From contig JAGRAB010000027.1 in assembly GCA_020435085.1 (NCBI GenBank), positions 1-6,498 on the forward strand: DNA of 6,498 bases, in the 5' to 3' direction. Of this stretch, positions 6,462 through 6,498 are shown in pieces. Position 1 is the stretch's first letter; every line of letters begins with the position of its first letter. The notes beneath the pieces are model-generated. The model saw nothing but the letters and a program-made list of their open reading frames with translations. It had not been told where the DNA came from and did not search any database. Position numbers and translations under genes: made by a program. Source of the DNA: Bdellovibrionales bacterium. GTDB taxonomy: Bacteria > Bdellovibrionota > Bdellovibrionia > Bdellovibrionales > UBA1609.

Positions 6462-6498
6462 ATGAATTTACCAATTAGAAATATCGCCATCATCGCCC
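6462..6498 (+). CDS. typA: Start of a translation-factor GTPase, probably TypA/BipA (partial)
   Basis: Only the first 12 codons lie in the window, reading MNLPIRNIAIIA before the edge. This is the beginning of translational GTPases that continue into the G1 loop (AHVDHGKT). IRNIAIIA matches TypA/BipA better than LepA, which typically reads IRNFSIIA. TypA is a ribosome-associated GTPase involved in stress, cold and 50S assembly responses. No clear Shine-Dalgarno sequence precedes the ATG. The call rests on a very short stretch, though one that is highly characteristic. It is divergent from the ATPase gene. Confidence 0.7.
   Translation, partial: MNLPIRNIAIIA

Noticed and set aside
6434..6478. 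14-codon open frame overlapping the typA-like start, as a leader peptide
   Set aside because: It has no ribosome site, no runs of regulatory codons and no attenuator-like hairpins; a frame this short is expected by chance.

Overview
The window is AT-rich (clearly below 45% GC by eye), densely coded DNA from a Gram-negative-type bacterium. Two proteins carry Sec signal peptides, one is a periplasmic L,D-transpeptidase, and one is a secretion/pilus-type ATPase. The gene set would fit a low-GC member of the Bdellovibrionota or another delta/gamma-proteobacterial-like lineage. Nothing here fixes the taxon, so this is only an inference.

Layout. (1) 1-917, minus: an exported alpha/beta hydrolase whose 3' end is cut by the window edge. 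(2) 918-1027: a divergent intergenic region. (3) 1028-1546, plus: a short, single-domain asparaginase-family protein with all catalytic residues present. (4) 1656-3645, plus: a tight three-gene block. It holds an exported YkuD-type L,D-transpeptidase, a 137-residue aromatic/His-rich protein starting on a GTG that overlaps the transpeptidase stop, and a multi-pass membrane protein of the HTTM / vitamin K-dependent gamma-carboxylase-like superfamily. (5) 3642-6308, minus: a large GspE/PilB-type ATPase, convergent with the block and overlapping its last stop by 4 bases. It has two consecutive cyclic-nucleotide-binding-like plus GspE-N-like units in front of the motor. (6) 6462-6498, plus: the first 12 codons of a translation-factor GTPase, most likely typA/bipA, divergent from the ATPase. 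No RNA genes, insertion sequences, CRISPR arrays or long repeats were seen, and no gene-free stretch exceeds about 150 bases.

How the genes may work together. The 1656-3645 block looks like one transcription unit with an envelope role: a periplasmic peptidoglycan cross-linking or editing enzyme followed by a small protein/HTTM membrane protein pair. The pair resembles the SdpA/SdpB architecture of peptide-toxin maturation systems, but no SdpC-like substrate gene is visible. The ATPase is an orphan: no inner-membrane platform, retraction ATPase or pilin gene lies beside it. Its N-terminal half suggests a motor controlled by a small ligand or by protein contacts. The most notable items are the small protein/HTTM pair coupled to a transpeptidase, and the duplicated sensor architecture of the ATPase, whose cNMP pockets appear to lack the canonical phosphate-binding arginine.
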